The translations under genes were made by a program, and so were the position numbers. This document shows, one piece after another, positions 42,201 through 56,500 of a stretch of 64,000 nucleotides of DNA. The stretch covers positions 59,628,270-59,692,269 of the forward strand of contig NC_083560.1 in the NCBI RefSeq assembly GCF_019925205.1, given 5' to 3'. A model generated the notes under the pieces. That model was not told the DNA's origin, ran no database searches, and saw only the letters and a list, made by a program, of their open reading frames with translations. The stretch comes from Metopolophium dirhodum (taxonomy: Eukaryota; Arthropoda; Insecta; Hemiptera; Aphididae). Position 1 is the stretch's first letter. Each line of letters starts with the position of its first letter.

Positions 42201-45200
42201 ACCGATAGTTCTGTTTACATTCCGTATATACGGTCGCGGATGTATTGAATTCCTAGAAATAAAATAAATCTACCATCTCATTTTCATCTGCTATACGGAG
42301 GAAAAAACAAAACATTCAAAGGTTTCAATTGATTTGAGTCAATATTATACCGAATAAACATAATTTTCAGGAAATGAAAGAGAGTTATCTTCTACAACTA
42401 CAATACTGAATATACTGGCATAATAATAACATACGACGCACACATTCGAGCAATTCAAATATTTAGTCAACCCCATGCATCCCATACTTTATTAGTACAC
42501 AGTAGGGTGACCATGAGTCCCGTTTGAAACATTACCATCCCGTTTTTGATCCACATGTGCCCTGGTCCCGACAAACTTCAAACGGGACGGTATGCGTGAA
42601 TGAAAAATATGTACGCGACACACAATATTTTTACAATTATTTTATATTGAATTATTGAAACCGAAGTCAATAGTTATAAACAACTGTCTTTTGTAGAACG
42701 ATTTCTGAATTCTGATAACAATTATTGTCTACAATAAGCATATATGCAGTACAACATGGTCGTATTGGCAACATAATATTACATTATACTGAGACTTAAT
42801 TGTGTACACTTACGCAGTGTGATGAACTCGCAAGATCCAAAAACTACCTTACAAAAAACATTATCTCAATAATATCTTTAAAAAAATATATAAACAATTT
42901 TTAGAGATATTTTTTTTAGAATAAAAATTGTTTGTGACATATTTTTTTATAAATATGTTTACCCTATACAGTCATTATACTATACATATTAATACCTGTG
43001 GTAAAGTGGATCGGAAAACGTCGACATAGTATTGAAAGATTAAAATGGACGAACTATTCGGGTTAAAATACAAGTACGTTGTTTTGAGTTTCGGATACTT
43101 TTCCAAATATAATGGATAACAAAAAGCGTAAACGCGATGACATTCGACTATATTATAATACCTAAGATATTAGGCGTAGATCGATTTCGGTTCTATATTC
43201 CACATGACATTATTGATATTGTTATATATTATCATCATCAATATATTGTTACCTATTTTATAATAATAATATTAAAACATGCGTGAAAATGTATGTAATA
43301 ATATCGTGCGTGACATTTACGTGCGGTGCATATTTTCATAATATCGGTCGTGATTGTTTGCGCAGTTCAGTCTTTATAATAGCGCTTATTGCGTTGTCCG
43401 GAGATCGCGGTCCGCACAGATAATATTATTATTACAATTATTATTCAGATAATTGATGAAAAAAACACACACGGCGGTTCCGATTGATCGACGTCTGTGC
43501 ACAATATACATTTTATCGTATTATTCTATACGATCGCGTATTATCTGCGGTCATAACGACGTTTTAATGACACGAGTGATGGCGATTTGTGTCCGACGAC
43601 GGCCAACACAATTATAGGTATAATTCGACGGCGATAATCATACTATTATTATCATCATAGGCGACACGCCCGCCGTCGACGCGAACTCAGTGTGTGTGCA
43701 GTGTGCTTATACGAATAGCGTTTGAACGTATATGTTTCGCGTAAGATAATAATATTATAATTATTAGGTATTGTGATCTCTCGACAGAGTATAGTCGTTC
43801 CGCGGTAAAAAAAAAAGAAGTGTTTGATCGGGCGAGCGCCGAACAGCTCCTCCCGAGTGGAGTTCCGACCACGGTATTATACATTTATTACAATAATAAT
43901 ATTTTGACGTACTGCTAGGAGGTACCTACGAACCTTATCGTATGTTCGCGAATGTCTATCGTACCTAGGTGATATTGTAGGTGTGCGGTCTCCGAAGTGT
44001 CATCCGTGGACCAGTGGTTAAGGTAAATCGATAAAATACATATTAAAATGTTTGTATCGCACGGTCGGTATAGATTGGTAGGCAGAACGTCCGTCTCATC
44101 TTGGCACTTGCAACCGTCAAACGATTTTTTTTTTTTTTTAAATATCTAGCTCGAGTACTGTAATTTAATATAAAATGGTTTTTTGACCACCAAAAATTAT
44201 AACTGTTGCCGAGTTCCAAGATTAGCGCCTGGACGGTCCATAATATAGGTGCTAATATATACGTATATTTTTTTGTGTAGCAACTCGGAAACATATTAAT
44301 ATGTATACGTTTTGACTAGTTTTGAGTAAGTAAATAATCTGACTTTAAAGTTTTCCATTATGATATGCGACATAATATACCTATAGCATCGTATAACCTC
44401 GAGACCACGAGAAAACTCGAATCACAATAATATTATTCAAAATCAACAATTATTTTTGTGTTCTTCTACAATATGATTTATTGTATAATGTGTTGAGGGT
44501 GTGATATCTATTATAATAGTACATGATTACAAATAATTTTCCGTTTAACTCGTCAAAATATATTATAATATCATATATACACGCTTATATACTTACCATG
44601 ATATTATGATGTACCTGTATAGATTTAAGGTCTATTTGTTTTACTCGAATTCGCATAATGTCCTAAAGTCACGTCCATCTCGATACCCGTGAATGCATAT
44701 AGTTCCTCGTCACATGATGATTCCCTCGTCCACTGGAGGGCCACCGCGTCCTGTAAGTCCGTCGTCTCTATGACTCTATTCATGCATCCATCAAACCTTC
44801 CCAGGCCACCAAGTGCTTTTCTTTTTGTCGTTTATTACACGTGATGTACATTCACGGTGCAGTCTTGGACGTGTGATTATAATATTATTCGGGGTGATCC
44901 GTTTAACGGGATACATTCATCATTATTTCTGAAAACAATAACGTTTTTGAAAATATTTCCTTTGTATATAATTTTAAGTCACTATAAAACAACATATTTT
45001 CAGGGAAAAAATTATATTTTTTTATTACATTTTATCGTTGTAGTTTTTTACATTTTCCACCGTTTAGAATGACAACATACATTTTTAATTTCACATTCCT
45101 ATGCAAAATATTTGTTGGAGTATTTCGATCTATAAAAATTAAATTTCGGACGACGAGTATATAGTTCAGTGTAGTTATAAATATTAATAATTAATATTTA

Positions 45201-46888
45201 GATGAGCGAAGTAGTGGACTAGTGTTGTGCGGGGAAAGTATCACGGAACCACTCCACTCCGCTCATAAAAACTTGAAATATTTATAACTACTAATAAACT
45301 ATAATCGTCAAAAATTCTGTTTTTATAATATATCGAAGTACCTAAGTTGAAATCAACGTTAAAAGTTTTTTAAATAAGAAGTGTAAAATGTCTAACACTT
45401 AAGTGTCTTACGTTTTAAATGGATCACCCATACCTATTATAATATGTAAACGATTGTCAATCGATCGAACCAAGTAGGTACTACAACTACGTATTTAGAA
45501 ATTTGTCGTGGGGAGGGCCCAGGTCATTTTCAGAACACAGAGCCGTGGGGAGCTTATAAGTCCATGTACAATTTTCGAGTTTCTAATCATCTAATATATA
45601 AAAATCTCGTGTCACGGACCGTTAGTCTCACGGTGTTAGTGTACGAACTCCTCCGTACCTAACGGCTTAACCGATTCGGATAGAAATTTTTGTACATTTC
45701 GTATAGGTACGAGAATAGGTCGTAAAGTATTTTTCACCCTCCTAGCCCAACCTGGGGAGTTTCTCAAACGGGGATTTTGAGATTTGCTGTGGCCATGTAA
45801 ATACTGTGCAAATTCACAATCTGATACTGGCAATGTAAATTTATAACAAAATAAAAATCACGATATTAATTGAACATTTTGACAGTTGAAGGACCGAAAA
45901 GTTTTTACAAAATCCTTCGTAAGTATTCGTAATCATTCCTAAAATTTGTTTTTTTAATCATAAAAAAACACAAAATTGAACATGTACGAGACATGAGTCA
46001 ATGGGAGGGGTTCGGACCCCATAGACCCCCCCCCCCCCACCCCCCGTAAATACGCCACTGACAACTACCTATTACTATCTACTTGTTTTAAATCTATCAT
46101 ATTCCATTTTATATCGAACGTCACGGTTTTGTGCGTATTTCGTCACGTTGCAGACCTCATTCACGCCGAGCAGTTTTGCCGAACTGCTGTCCGGTTCGTA
46201 TTCCGAGCTGCCGCTGAACGAGGAGATCGACTCGCTGACGGACGTACATGCAGTGCTGACGGACGCGGCCGAACAACAGCAACCGAATCACCAGCAACAG
46301 CACCAGCACAATGGTGCGTCGGGCCTCCAGTTGCCGAGTTTCCAGGAGACGTACGCCGCCACGGGCGCGGGCGTAGGGTTCAAAATGGAAGAGGATTACG
46401 GTGCGCAAACCGCTGCGGCGGCCGCGGTGACCATGACCGCATCAGCCGCTTATCATCAACAACACCACCACCCCCATATACACCTCCACCACCAACAACA
46501 ACAACAACAACAACAACAACAGCAGCAGCAGCAGCTTCATCATCAGCAGCAGCAGCCACAGCCACAGCCGGTTCATCATCAGCTCCAACACCAACACCAT
46601 GTCCAACAACACCAGCAGCAGCAACACAACGGACAGCAGCACCAGCACCTCCATCACGGACCGCCGGCCCCGGCCCCGCCGCTCATACATTTCAACTATC
46701 ACTTTCAACACTTTCCGGGCGCGTTGCCGCCGCCTTCTCAGCAGCCGCCCGATTCGCCGACCGCCGATCAAAGCGGCACAGCGTCCGTGTTCGAACCCAT
46801 GTTGGATCACGTGCAGGGTGTCATGTCGCCCAAGCGACACCATCCACAGCATCACCACCACCACCAACAACAACACCACCATCAACAG

Positions 46889-46920
<32 letters not shown>

Positions 46921-47507
46921 GCAGCAACACGTCGTCGTCGCTGTAAATCACCAGCACCACCATCAACAACAACAGTCTCTTCAAGTGCCTCAGCCGCCGC
47001 CGACGCCGCGGCCAACGGCCACGTCTCTGATGATTGACGCGGCCACCGAGCAGCTGCAGCACGTCGTCAACAACGCCGCTTTGGTGGACGCCAACAGGAG
47101 CTCGAGGACTTCGTCGGTCGCTGCAGTGTTGGCGCTAAGGACTGCCACCGATCCGTCCGCCAGGTGAGTCCAAATTATATATTATTATTAAGCCTTGGAA
47201 GTTGTAGGAGCTAAAAAGGGAGAACTATGCATGGAAAAATTTCAAATATGCAAAAAAAACCTCAGTTAAATAATATTGAGTTTTATATTTAATATTATTA
47301 TTAAAACACACCGCTTTAGAAAATATTAAATACCTATGCATTGATATGCGTATGAAAATCAAGAAATATAATATACATTTTCCCACTAAAATGAACGAAA
47401 TATGCTAAATATGTATTTTTAAACTCACCATTGGATATAGCTTTGATTTCTGCTATAAATCGAGGGAATATAGAATGATATGCAGCTCCTACAACTTCCA
47501 AGACCTA

Positions 47508-47538
<31 letters not shown>

Positions 47539-50500
47539 GCATATTACACCGTATGGATCATTGATAATTAAACATATTATAACTAATGCATATATGGATA
47601 CGGCAATCCAGCTATCTTCATAGGAATCTTTTTGGACTTTTAGCCTATACAATGGAGAGAGAAACGATGGTTCTCATTCGCACAGAAGCGATTCTGAGCG
47701 ATAATAAGAAACCAATATATTTTAAACTAAAGTGTGAAGAGGTGCAATGATCGCGTTTAACGGTGCACATACCATGGTATCAGCGGTGTTGGTTATCAGA
47801 TTTTTACACAATGCCTCATTCATAAGTTATAAATATCGATGGTATAGGTACTTATAGGCGTGTCTGTTGACTTGTGGATGAGGGAGGGAAGAAATTATAT
47901 TTAGCGCGTTTAGTAGTTTGAGGAGGTGACGTAGTTAATGGCCTGTTTTTAATTGATATTTGTTCGATAAATATTGGTAGGTATATAAGAGTATAAAAGC
48001 ATACGATAAAAACATTTATAATTATAATATTTTTTTGAATTTTTTTCTCACTTGAATATTATAAAAAATATTAAATATTAATATACATTTGTACTGACCT
48101 ACATGCGTGTTATATCTGTATAATGTAAAACACATCCCTACAAAAATATAATACCTATCATTTATTATTATTATCACTTGGAAATGTTTATTTTTTTTTA
48201 TTCGACAACTCGACAACAATCGAATTCGATATCCGTTCGCTTTACCCACGTAATATATTTTTATATAATACTGCGGGTACGCGCCGTGCATGGGAAAATG
48301 GCTTTCCGAGCTATTATCGCGGAAACAACCCTCATATACATTGCGAATAAATACAACCGTTGTCGTCGTTCGTCAAATCGCGTTCAATATCACGTAGGTA
48401 GATGTTATAGCAGTACCATAATATTCTATCATAATACATCACACCGATCCACGTCGGTTGTAAGTGACGAAGTGTGCGTAATACAATATATATTATTTTA
48501 TATTCATTATGAATATCCCGTGTAAGGTTACCGTGATTATTGGATCTATGCCGAAATTTAAATACTTACCTATTTCAATTTCGCGGAATTCGGCATCTAT
48601 GTTGGTGTCTATACCTATCTATCATGTGTGGGAAACCCGCGGGCAAAGGAATGAGATTTTGAATAACGGTGAATAAAAACCATCGTGTACCTGTACAATT
48701 TAATGACACTGTAACCTGCAGACTTGTTAAGTTTTCGAATGCATGTAACACTAGACACTAGTTACACTAGCTTAAATACTTGTTTGATATTTCAAAAACT
48801 TTTAAAATAATGGTTGACAGTAAATTAATGTACGTGTTTTAAATTCTCTAGTAGGTACTAAATTTGTATTCGTATTTTTATTCCAAAACACTTAATACCT
48901 ATAAAAATACCTAACCTATTTACGTGGAGTCTTGTTATTTTCAATCCTTAGCCATAAAAGTTAAACATTTTATACATTTTTAACTACAAAATAATTAATA
49001 AATTATAAATTTGATAAATGTTGTCAAAATTTGAACTTTAAATGCATATAAAAAAAAAATTGTGCCTATGTATTTTTAATATTTTTCAACTGCTATTAGA
49101 ACGATATATCAGGAGCCTTATATTAAATTTTAACGCTTTTTTACCCAACAAATAAAATTTTATTGATATTTATAGGAAAAAAACTAAAAAAATTTAAAAC
49201 TGACAATGTCCGTAAACAGCTCAAAAAGAGTCAACATATTTTTAAAATTTTATGGTGTATAGAAAATGTTAATATACCTAAATATTCAGTGAAATTTTCA
49301 AGTATCTACAATCAATCGTTTTTTAATTACAATAAAATAAGAAAATTGTTACATGAGAAATCGAGTGAATATCAAAATTATAAATAAATTTCAGACGCTC
49401 ATAAAAATTTAATTTAAGTTTCTTGTGGACATTTTTTTTTTTTGATAAAGGTAGACAAACTTATGAGTAATCTTATATTACATTTTCAAATCTTAGATTT
49501 AAAAAGAAAAATTTTTATGAATTCTCAACTCAAAATAATTTGCTAATTTTCGTGATTTTTCCGTATTTTGTCAAAATTTGAACTTTAAATGCTTATAAAT
49601 AAAAACTGTGACTAAGGATTTTTAATTTTTTTCATCTGCCTTTGAAACAATAACCTAGGAGCCTTCTATTATATTTTCAAGCTTTTTTACTCAACAGGTA
49701 AAATTTTATTGATATTTATAAAAAAAAAACTAAAAAAAATGAAAATTGACAATGTCCGTAAACAGCTCAAAATAGGTCAAAATATTTGGAAAATGTTATG
49801 GTGTATAGGAAATGCAATTATAAACATTCAGTCAAAATTTCATGTCTCTACGGTCATTTGTTTTAGAGTTACACCAAAAACCAAAATCGATTTTCTCAAA
49901 AACAGATTTTGCGTAAAAATTCCTGTTTTTCCATAATTTTTCTTTTGTTTTTCACGTCGCTTTTGAAAATTACTGGGAAATTCTTACTTTTGACCCCCCA
50001 AAGTACCAACAAAATTCACTTTCCTATCAGAAAAGTTACTGTTGAAGAAAATCCAAGCACTTTTACTGTCCTAAAAAAAAATAAAAAAAAATAAAAAAAA
50101 AACACACATCATTGTAAAATCAATACATTCATCGCTTCGCTCAGAATCTAAAATATAAAAAATTTTATTCAAGAAAGAATGAACCCGGCAAAAATAACAC
50201 CATTTTAACAACTCAAAATAACTTTGAAATACACTTTTCCCGGGTCTGCCTTACCACGCACCAACCAATAACCGTACAATTATTGCGTGGGTACCTACTC
50301 ACTACATTGTATTATGACACAATGTAATTTCCACTAACCGTTTATCAATCAGTTAATAGGTGTTGTTAAGTTATTGTATATATACACGGTTAGCTTGAAT
50401 TGAAAAAAAAATAGAAAAGAAATGCAAAAATGCAAACAACATTTAAGATTTAAATTTCTTATTGATTCGGATATGATTAGAATGCGTACTCTGTAAAATA

Positions 50501-53500
50501 TTTTTAGGTACGTTTATAACAACAACGACAATAATGATAATAATCAGGTCTGGATTTGAATATTGCAAGACGCGTTTCTTTTTTAAAATTATTGTATTTT
50601 AGGATGCTTTCTATTATCACGCATTATTCGTTACATATTATAATACAGGCTTCATTCAAAATGATTCATCAACCGATTTCAAATGCTTGTATATTTTTAA
50701 TTTTTAGGTTTAGAGTAATAATGATACATCAAATAAAAGAATAATATTTTTAATTTAATTGATAGTACCTATAGGATATAATTAATGTTGCTTGGCTCAG
50801 CACGTCTTAGTGGCTGAAATCAATCACTCGTGCGAAATGATTGAGAGTAAGCAATGGCCGCTGCCACAAGTTCTCGGATGGGTGACCACCCGGGTTTGTA
50901 GTGCGCAAAAACCTCGCCACACATACAAGTGTTCCTAACCAACCGTACCAACCGCACCAACCTTATAGGCTAATGACTTCAGTAATCGAAGACTTAAAAC
51001 CTAATGAAAAAAAATGAATGTTGTACATAGCTTCTCTTGGTCACACCAACGACATCTAGTCGGAACTCAAATTAATTCCATGCATCATATCCGTTGTAAT
51101 TGACTTTGCTGATTGTCTAACTCTTCTGTGGTTGCTAATGATGGTTCAATATACTATATACACACTATTTTTAACATATGTATATTGTATATCACCAAAA
51201 TAAGTAGTCACATGACGTAAGAATCGTAAGATAAGGTGACGTAGGGTTCCGAAGGCAAAGCATCGGATGATTAATTTTGAATAATTCTGTATTATAATAT
51301 ATGTAAACATTAAGCGATATTGCAAAATAATAATATACACATTTTGTCATTTTTAACTGATTATAAATACATTTTTTTCGTCAGAATAGAAAATTCGCAA
51401 AATTTGGCAGCATTAATACCAACGTTTGATAATAACTGTACAACATAATATATTATTATTAAGTTATTATTATATAAAAAAAACCTAATTATAATTCATG
51501 TAGAAGAAATAATAGTATAAGAATATACATATATTCAATAATTACAAAAAGAACGTTATAAGCTCAATTACTTAAAAGGTTAAAATCATCAAACGAATAT
51601 TATCAATAGATATATTTTCTACAAACAAAAGAGTTATTAACTTTGAACAAATATTAAAACATACTTACGAGATATATGGTAATGAATGTACCATGTAATT
51701 TAATGTTAATACAAATATAAAGGGTACCTAATCAAATGTTATTTGATTATGACTTATCTAATGGCAGCTCATATTATATTTATATGGTACAATCTTTTAA
51801 TTTTATATTTATACAATATCGATTATAATATGCATCAGAAACACATTATCGAACAGATAGATCTGCATAAACTATCCATCTCAATAAATTGTTCTATATA
51901 AATAGAACAAATTAAATAATATGGTATGATTGGTATGGGTGGTAAATTTTCTAATACGCTTTTGGTCGGTGAGGCTGTTCGCTGAGTTTCCCGGTTGTCC
52001 CGGTTGGCTATAAACTAAGACTGCGGTTGAACAATTTTTGTCACGTACTCATAACTGTGATTTTTTTGAGACCCCACACCCCACGACAAACGAAATCAAT
52101 CGGAATCTCTGGTAAAACTCACATCTCCCTCTTTCTTTTATTGCAACCGATCGAGCTCAAACAGTGTTCCGCGTACCCACTGGTTGCAGAAGCGTTCTTA
52201 TTCTTTGCAGAAAAATCAACCCGTCCCACCATCTTAACGAAAAATAATCTGACAAACACCTACAACACTCGTCACTCGCTGTTTCTTGTACCAAATTCAG
52301 TACTTACTACTTACCTATCATACCTGATATATTTAACCAGGGACCATAATTTAACCTTTAGTTTATATGATGTGTGTTCATCGTTTCTAAGAATGTAATA
52401 TACATTATAAAATAATATAATATTATAATTAATAATTATTATATAGGTACTATAATATATCACATACATAACTTACGTATTGGCTTATTATAGCTATAAT
52501 GCAATGGAAAGAAAACATTAATAGATACAAAATACAGTGAAACCTCTCCTCTAAACACCTTTAAAAAGCGGACACACCCTTTAATGGATGCCTCCGAATA
52601 GCGTACATAATTTCAGCAACCGAGAGATTTTACTGTATATAATATTATATAGTCCATGACTCACGAGTAGAGTGTAGATTTAAATGTCCTAAAAACCGCG
52701 AAAATGCCTTTAAAAAAGATTTCATGCACTTATTGGTATTATTGTCATACCTAATACAAAACTTAAAAAAAAGTATTATTTAAATTTACATAATTTGGCT
52801 CTATCGCTATTAATGCAAGTCATAAATAAAATTACCTATCTAGTATCTTTACTCGTATATAATATTATATCTGCCTGCAAGTGACGAACATATTTTTGTT
52901 TGTCAGAGCTTCATGCAGCCATCACCACTTTCGTATAGTATTTAGGTAAAGTAAAACCATAATACCTACGTAATAACAATTTTGACAAAGCAAAATGAAC
53001 AATACCAATTTAATTGTTTTCTTTTTAGTGAGATAGTCTATGATAAAAATGTTATCAAATAATAACCATTTAAATAAAATATACAAAAAATACCATAAAA
53101 AAAAGAATTATAAAAATGAAATTCAATTTTTGAGTTCTTTGATGTATGAAACGAATTTTCAGAGTGGATAGCAATTTTTAAAGATATTTAGAAAAAGATG
53201 CAATTTAGATAGCTGTATGAGAAATGCGCTGCATATTGGTATTTTCATGCTTAATTTTGATTTAAACTTTTGACGAAAACTATCATTGGTATTATAGATT
53301 ATGTGTATATAATATATTTCTGATTGAAATTATCATTGAATAATTATCATTTATCAGTTTTAATACTATAATAGGTAAGCCTATTTATTGTGTCATAAAT
53401 ATAAAATAATTTAATATAATTAATAATGTAGCTAAATATTTTAAAAGCTTTTGCATTTTGAAATAAATATATAAGCGTGCACTGTATATCATGATAATCA

Positions 53501-56500
53501 AATACCATATTCAATCATAATAATTAATAATTAAACTAAAATACAATAATTTGTTATTGCTCATCTTCAATTCTGTACCTATGTCTTATCATAGAACATA
53601 TTATGGTTTTCTCAAAATAAAATAAAACACGTAAACACAACTACGCAGTTATTTTTATAAAAACAAAAAAAAAATTATATGGTAGGTACTATGCATTAAT
53701 TACACTTAAGCAGCAAGAAATATAATAATAGCATATTTATTATTGCTTGAAACAATTTATTATCACAATATAAAATATAAATAAAATAAGTAGGTAGTTA
53801 TTGATTTGCGTTAATTGATGAAAGTCATAGTTATTATAACGTTTTAAAAAAATAATTGGTAAAAATGTTTGGGGAGAGCTAAAATGCTAAAATAAACCTA
53901 CAATTTGGCAAGACTTTAAACCTCCACCCAAAACTCCCCAACTGAGTTGCGCCACTGAGTTTATGAGCTTGGATCAAAATTCCAGACATGCCCTTGAGCA
54001 TGTATGTACAGCACGTCTTCTTTCTAATTCTATCTCTGTCTCTCTCTCTCTCTCTCTCTTTCTATCAGCTGTTTTTAAACACCGAGCATGCCGTCAAGTT
54101 ATCGTTATTGTAGTTACTATTACTGATAATTATTGTTAATTCACTTTACAGCAATTCCCTGTCACCAAAATTACGGCACTGCATCAACACACTGTCGGTG
54201 ACCGTGCCTGTCGAATGTTCACCGCCTACGCCAGACGCCGCTTGTATTATGCCGCAGAGGAACGCCACTGCCGTGGCCACTGCTCCGTCTTCGCCGTCCC
54301 AATTGTGCGCTGTGTGCGGTGACACGGCCGCGTGCCAGCATTACGGGGTGCGCACGTGCGAAGGATGTAAAGGTAAGCGACTTAACGCGAGTAAAGTATT
54401 TACAATTTTTTTTTAGTCTGTGATATGACTACTGCAACTATAATTTAGTCATGTATACGACGTGTATTACCATTGATTATAAATTCTAATATTAATTAAT
54501 ACTAATATTCATTATCAATGGTATTATCTACCGTTGTTTTCTTGTGTGGTACGAAATTATAAATTTAGTGTGTGGCTGCTTTATAATAGTGATTCTGTCG
54601 TATCTCCCAAAAACATATTTGTAACTTCTGCTCCAGTAATAACGGTTTTATAAAACCGATATAATATCTAATAATAGGCGTAAGTATACATTTTTATCTG
54701 GTAATTAAAAATATTTGCCAGATATAATAAATTGTTGTCACTTATTTTTCTTTCTGCGTCCGTGATTTGAGACTGCACACACCTGATATGGTCTGATCAC
54801 TGATATTATTATTATCACTATCGTCTATCACTTTTATTCATTATTGGCATACGAAGTACCAACGTAGTCATGCAATAACGTCGAAGCCGGTCAATTTATT
54901 CTTAAAATATTTTTATGATATCGTTCTCAGTTGGTTTGGCAATTATGATTTTTTTCAACCCGGAAATAGCGTTTTAGTTTTCGACAAATGAAGGCACTCC
55001 AAAAGTTTCACGTTTTCTGTAGATTTTAACACGTGTGTTATGATCTACTTCAGAAGGGTGAATCGTGTTAGTTTCTTGGAAAATTAAATAATAAGTTCGA
55101 CCGTGTGCTAGACTATTTTTGAACAAATCGAATTTCACACAAAATTGGTTTTATCAAAAAAAAAAAAACGTTCCAAATACTACTGATGACCTAACAACTG
55201 ATCCTTGCGGAAGCCGATTGAAGGCTATACTATTACATAACTATAATTATATTATTATAATTTGTACTAGGTATAGTCAATATTTAAATAGTTTTTATTC
55301 ATTGTTTTTTAAGAAATTTCAATAGACAGTCATAGAAAATTGTAATAAAATTATGATGTAGGGATATAATAATATAATAATTTAAACATTATATTATGAA
55401 CTTTTTTCATTACACATATTCATATATGATAGGTCTAACAGTGGACTCAATATTTTTACGTTCCCTCTTACGATCTTTGGTCAGCGGTATTGTATAGGTA
55501 ATTAAACTAAATGCTGGTTCTGCTGTAGGTATATATACGATATGTGAATAATCGCTTAAATATAAGGCATTGGGACGTCAAATAGAGCATTTTTGTTGTC
55601 CATACCATAATTTATTTATTTCGAAATCTGATAACAAATTTTAGGCACCTATATTATCGAATATTGTACTTTATTATTAACAATAAACTACACATAACTT
55701 ATAGGATCATATAAAATTTAAAATTAAATAACATATTATTTGAATGCTCTCGTTTGAACAACCAATCAAATAATGTCTATAGTGTCTGTACTGTCATTAG
55801 ATAATATAACTTAACTGCATAATATTATATTATATTTTTCAACCATTTAGTATAGGTATATAAAAAATTATTTCGAAAATGTCAAGTATCATCATTAATG
55901 ATTGCGATTTTATTATAATAGGTATACATGATTAATAATTACCTATGCGCTATATAGTCACTATATGCATTCAGTCACCCTCAAACCCACGACGCACTTT
56001 TCTTAAAAATTTGACCGACCGAATGCCAATCCTAATTTAAATTACCGTTTACAAATCTGGAATAACTCGATTTATATCGATTTATATTAACACAAGGTAC
56101 CATCAATCTATTGATCATAACTATACTTATAACTCGTAATTTAGTTTAACCATCAATCATTTTTGTAGACTTGTTTCAAATCACAATATTTTTGGCTTTC
56201 ATTATAAAACAAAAATATTATAAAAACGCACATTGCAATTACTGATTTTTCATTTTCTCTTCCGTATTTGACAAGTTATGTTATCTATATTAATTATGTA
56301 ACTTCGGTCGTTGTACATATTGTAATCTTTTTACAATATTGGATTTTATCCGTAAACTAAAAATGAAAAAGAAAAAAGTTTATTTAATTTTAGTTTGGAA
56401 AACATGACCAAATTAAAACGTTAACATTTATTAGGGTCAGGCTAAGTGATAGGACTAAGCAGTTTCAGGCGGAACCATGGATCAGGCGCCGGCAATGCTA

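Larger units (their letters stand above)
10550..46153 (+). other. Hr38 intron 2 (35.6 kb)
   Basis: This intron separates the MLLFQTQ exon from the large A/B-domain exon and makes up more than half the window. Mobile elements, satellites and GC-rich islands inside it are listed separately. I looked for coding exons and found none with homology. The longer open frames (such as 18074-18502 on the minus strand) have biased AT-rich composition and resemble nothing. The stretches 10550-13750, 13929-17145, 29740-37030, 37498-39390 and 43900-45589 are plain AT-rich DNA with homopolymers and TA/TTA microsatellites. Confidence 0.75.
47164..54151 (+). other. Hr38 intron 3 (7.0 kb)
   Basis: The intron contains a foldback MITE at 47191, a long copy of the unclassified family at 48905, a 5S-derived SINE at 50784 and a pogo-like MITE at 52535. 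It ends with a CT dinucleotide tract near 54037-54062 and the acceptor CTTTACAG. The stretches 47720-48900, 51024-52532 and 52638-54030 show nothing beyond AT-rich DNA. Near 53880-53960 lies a C-rich fragment ending GCGCCACTGAG that resembles a hAT-type terminus. Confidence 0.7.

Noticed and set aside
46129..47037. 302-codon forward open frame rich in Thr/Ala/Pro overlapping exon 3
   Set aside because: It is the frame-shifted shadow of the CAA/CAG and CAC repeats. The overlapping frame carries the NR4A motifs and the correct splice phases.
46442..47062. 206-codon minus-strand frame rich in Leu/Val
   Set aside because: It is the complement of the Gln/His codons, with low complexity and no start context or homology.
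47161..47167. Stop codon TGA ending the exon 3 frame as a true protein end
   Set aside because: It overlaps a strong CAG|GTGAGT donor, and the phase continues exactly into the first zinc-finger exon.
49163..49936. Two similar short proteins (MIFIxKKLKK...) in tandem
   Set aside because: The similarity comes from a DNA duplication inside a non-coding repeat. The frames diverge after the duplicated block and other copies are interrupted.
50791..50920. Functional 5S rRNA gene
   Set aside because: Only the internal-promoter half resembles 5S. The 5' half and the 3' tail differ and a target duplication flanks the unit.
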